Made by a program: the position numbers and the translations under genes | Assembly: GCF_014384985.1 (NCBI RefSeq) | Contig: NZ_JACRSX010000028.1 | Coordinates: forward strand, 1-13,659 | From: Jutongia huaianensis | GTDB taxonomy: Bacteria > Bacillota > Clostridia > Lachnospirales > Lachnospiraceae | DNA: 13,659 bases | Direction of reading: 5' to 3' | Notes under the pieces: model-generated | Told to the model about the DNA's origin: nothing | The model's database searches: none | Seen by the model: the letters and a program-made list of their open reading frames with translations, nothing else | Shown: piece after piece, positions 13,410-13,659 of the stretch | Layout: each line of letters opens with the position of its first letter | How positions within the stretch are numbered: position 1 is the stretch's first letter

Positions 13410-13659
13410 GGCTACGGGAAAAGAAATATTACTTGGATGTAGGAGCTTGGAAAGAATAACATTTTCTACAAAACTAAGAAAGATAGAGGTAGGACTTATA
13501 TCAAGATGCAGAAAGTTGAGAAAAATATATTTACCCCAAAATATTGAAATTGTTTGTAATGGTGCTTTTGCAGAGTGTAGTAGAGTGGAGAGATTTGAAT
13601 ATGAAAATTTAGATATTGTAATGGGAGTAAAAGTGTTTGACGGATGTACCTCATTGCTT
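13366..13659 (+). CDS. BspA-like leucine-rich-repeat (LRR_5) fragment, cut by the window end
   Basis: In the frame of 13366 the DNA stays open to the window edge (98 codons) and reads as BspA-type leucine-rich repeats: MPNTVKATGKEILLGC, then CRSLERITFS, CRKLRKIYLP, GAFAECSRVE, VFDGCTSLL. Such repeats usually make up cell-surface or secreted proteins. The frame overlaps the end of the helicase-like frame by 44 bases, one base out of register. The first ATG (13366) has no ribosome site, and the repeats begin at once without signal peptide, so it is probably the continuation of an upstream frame after an indel, or a transposed fragment, not an independent gene. A programmed shift at the GGGGAAAG stretch (13373-13380) is a remote alternative. 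The product's end lies outside the window. Confidence 0.65.
   Translation, partial: MFRGKIKVTMPNTVKATGKEILLGCRSLERITFSTKLRKIEVGLISRCRKLRKIYLPQNIEIVCNGAFAECSRVERFEYENLDIVMGVKVFDGCTSLL

Overview
The window looks like a chromosomal segment of a gut-type Clostridia bacterium, most likely family Lachnospiraceae. The evidence is the low-to-medium GC content, strong AGGAGG-like ribosome binding sites, tRNA genes without an encoded CCA, and protein families typical of that group (fused amino-acid ABC binding/permease protein, zinc-ribbon Ser/Thr kinase, WYL regulator, BspA-type leucine-rich repeats). The genus cannot be fixed from the sequence alone.

Layout. Bases 1-96 are the 3' end of a 23S rRNA gene. 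No 5S gene follows; instead a 23S-tRNA spacer with its own -10 box leads into five tRNA genes (Asn-GTT, CAT probably Ile2, Asp-GTC, Val-TAC, Leu-TAA), closed by an intrinsic terminator at 798-825. A consensus promoter (TTGACA-17-TATAAT) lies inside the cluster, before tRNA-Val. Then come an AzgA/PbuG-type purine permease (1011-2369) with its own terminator, a two-gene polar amino-acid ABC transporter (2455-4741), and a small HPr-like protein that lacks the phosphorylatable histidine (4923-5162), followed by a very long terminator hairpin.

Bases 5390-11232 hold a tight three-gene unit: a secreted repeat protein with GLUG-like beta-helix repeats and a C-terminal Fn3-like region, a membrane Ser/Thr kinase with an N-terminal zinc ribbon and one extracellular PASTA-like domain, and a 472-residue protein of unknown function. 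The gaps are 16 and 10 bases and one terminator follows the third gene, so they are probably co-transcribed. A surface protein, a transmembrane kinase and a soluble partner would make a plausible envelope-signalling module; that reading is inference.

The right end (11418-13659) looks rearranged. A WYL-domain regulator is followed by a promoter with a palindrome, and then by an open frame whose first ~40 residues come from a small cysteine-motif protein and whose remainder is an SF1 helicase fragment starting just after where its Walker A motif should be. This runs, with a frame change, into a BspA-like leucine-rich-repeat fragment cut by the window edge.

Most unusual observations: (1) the ABC binding domain fused to the permease has its two halves in circularly permuted order; (2) the secreted protein/zinc-ribbon kinase/unknown protein module; (3) the Walker-A-less chimeric helicase gene with its own promoter and ribosome binding site; (4) the His-less, Ser-retaining HPr paralogue.
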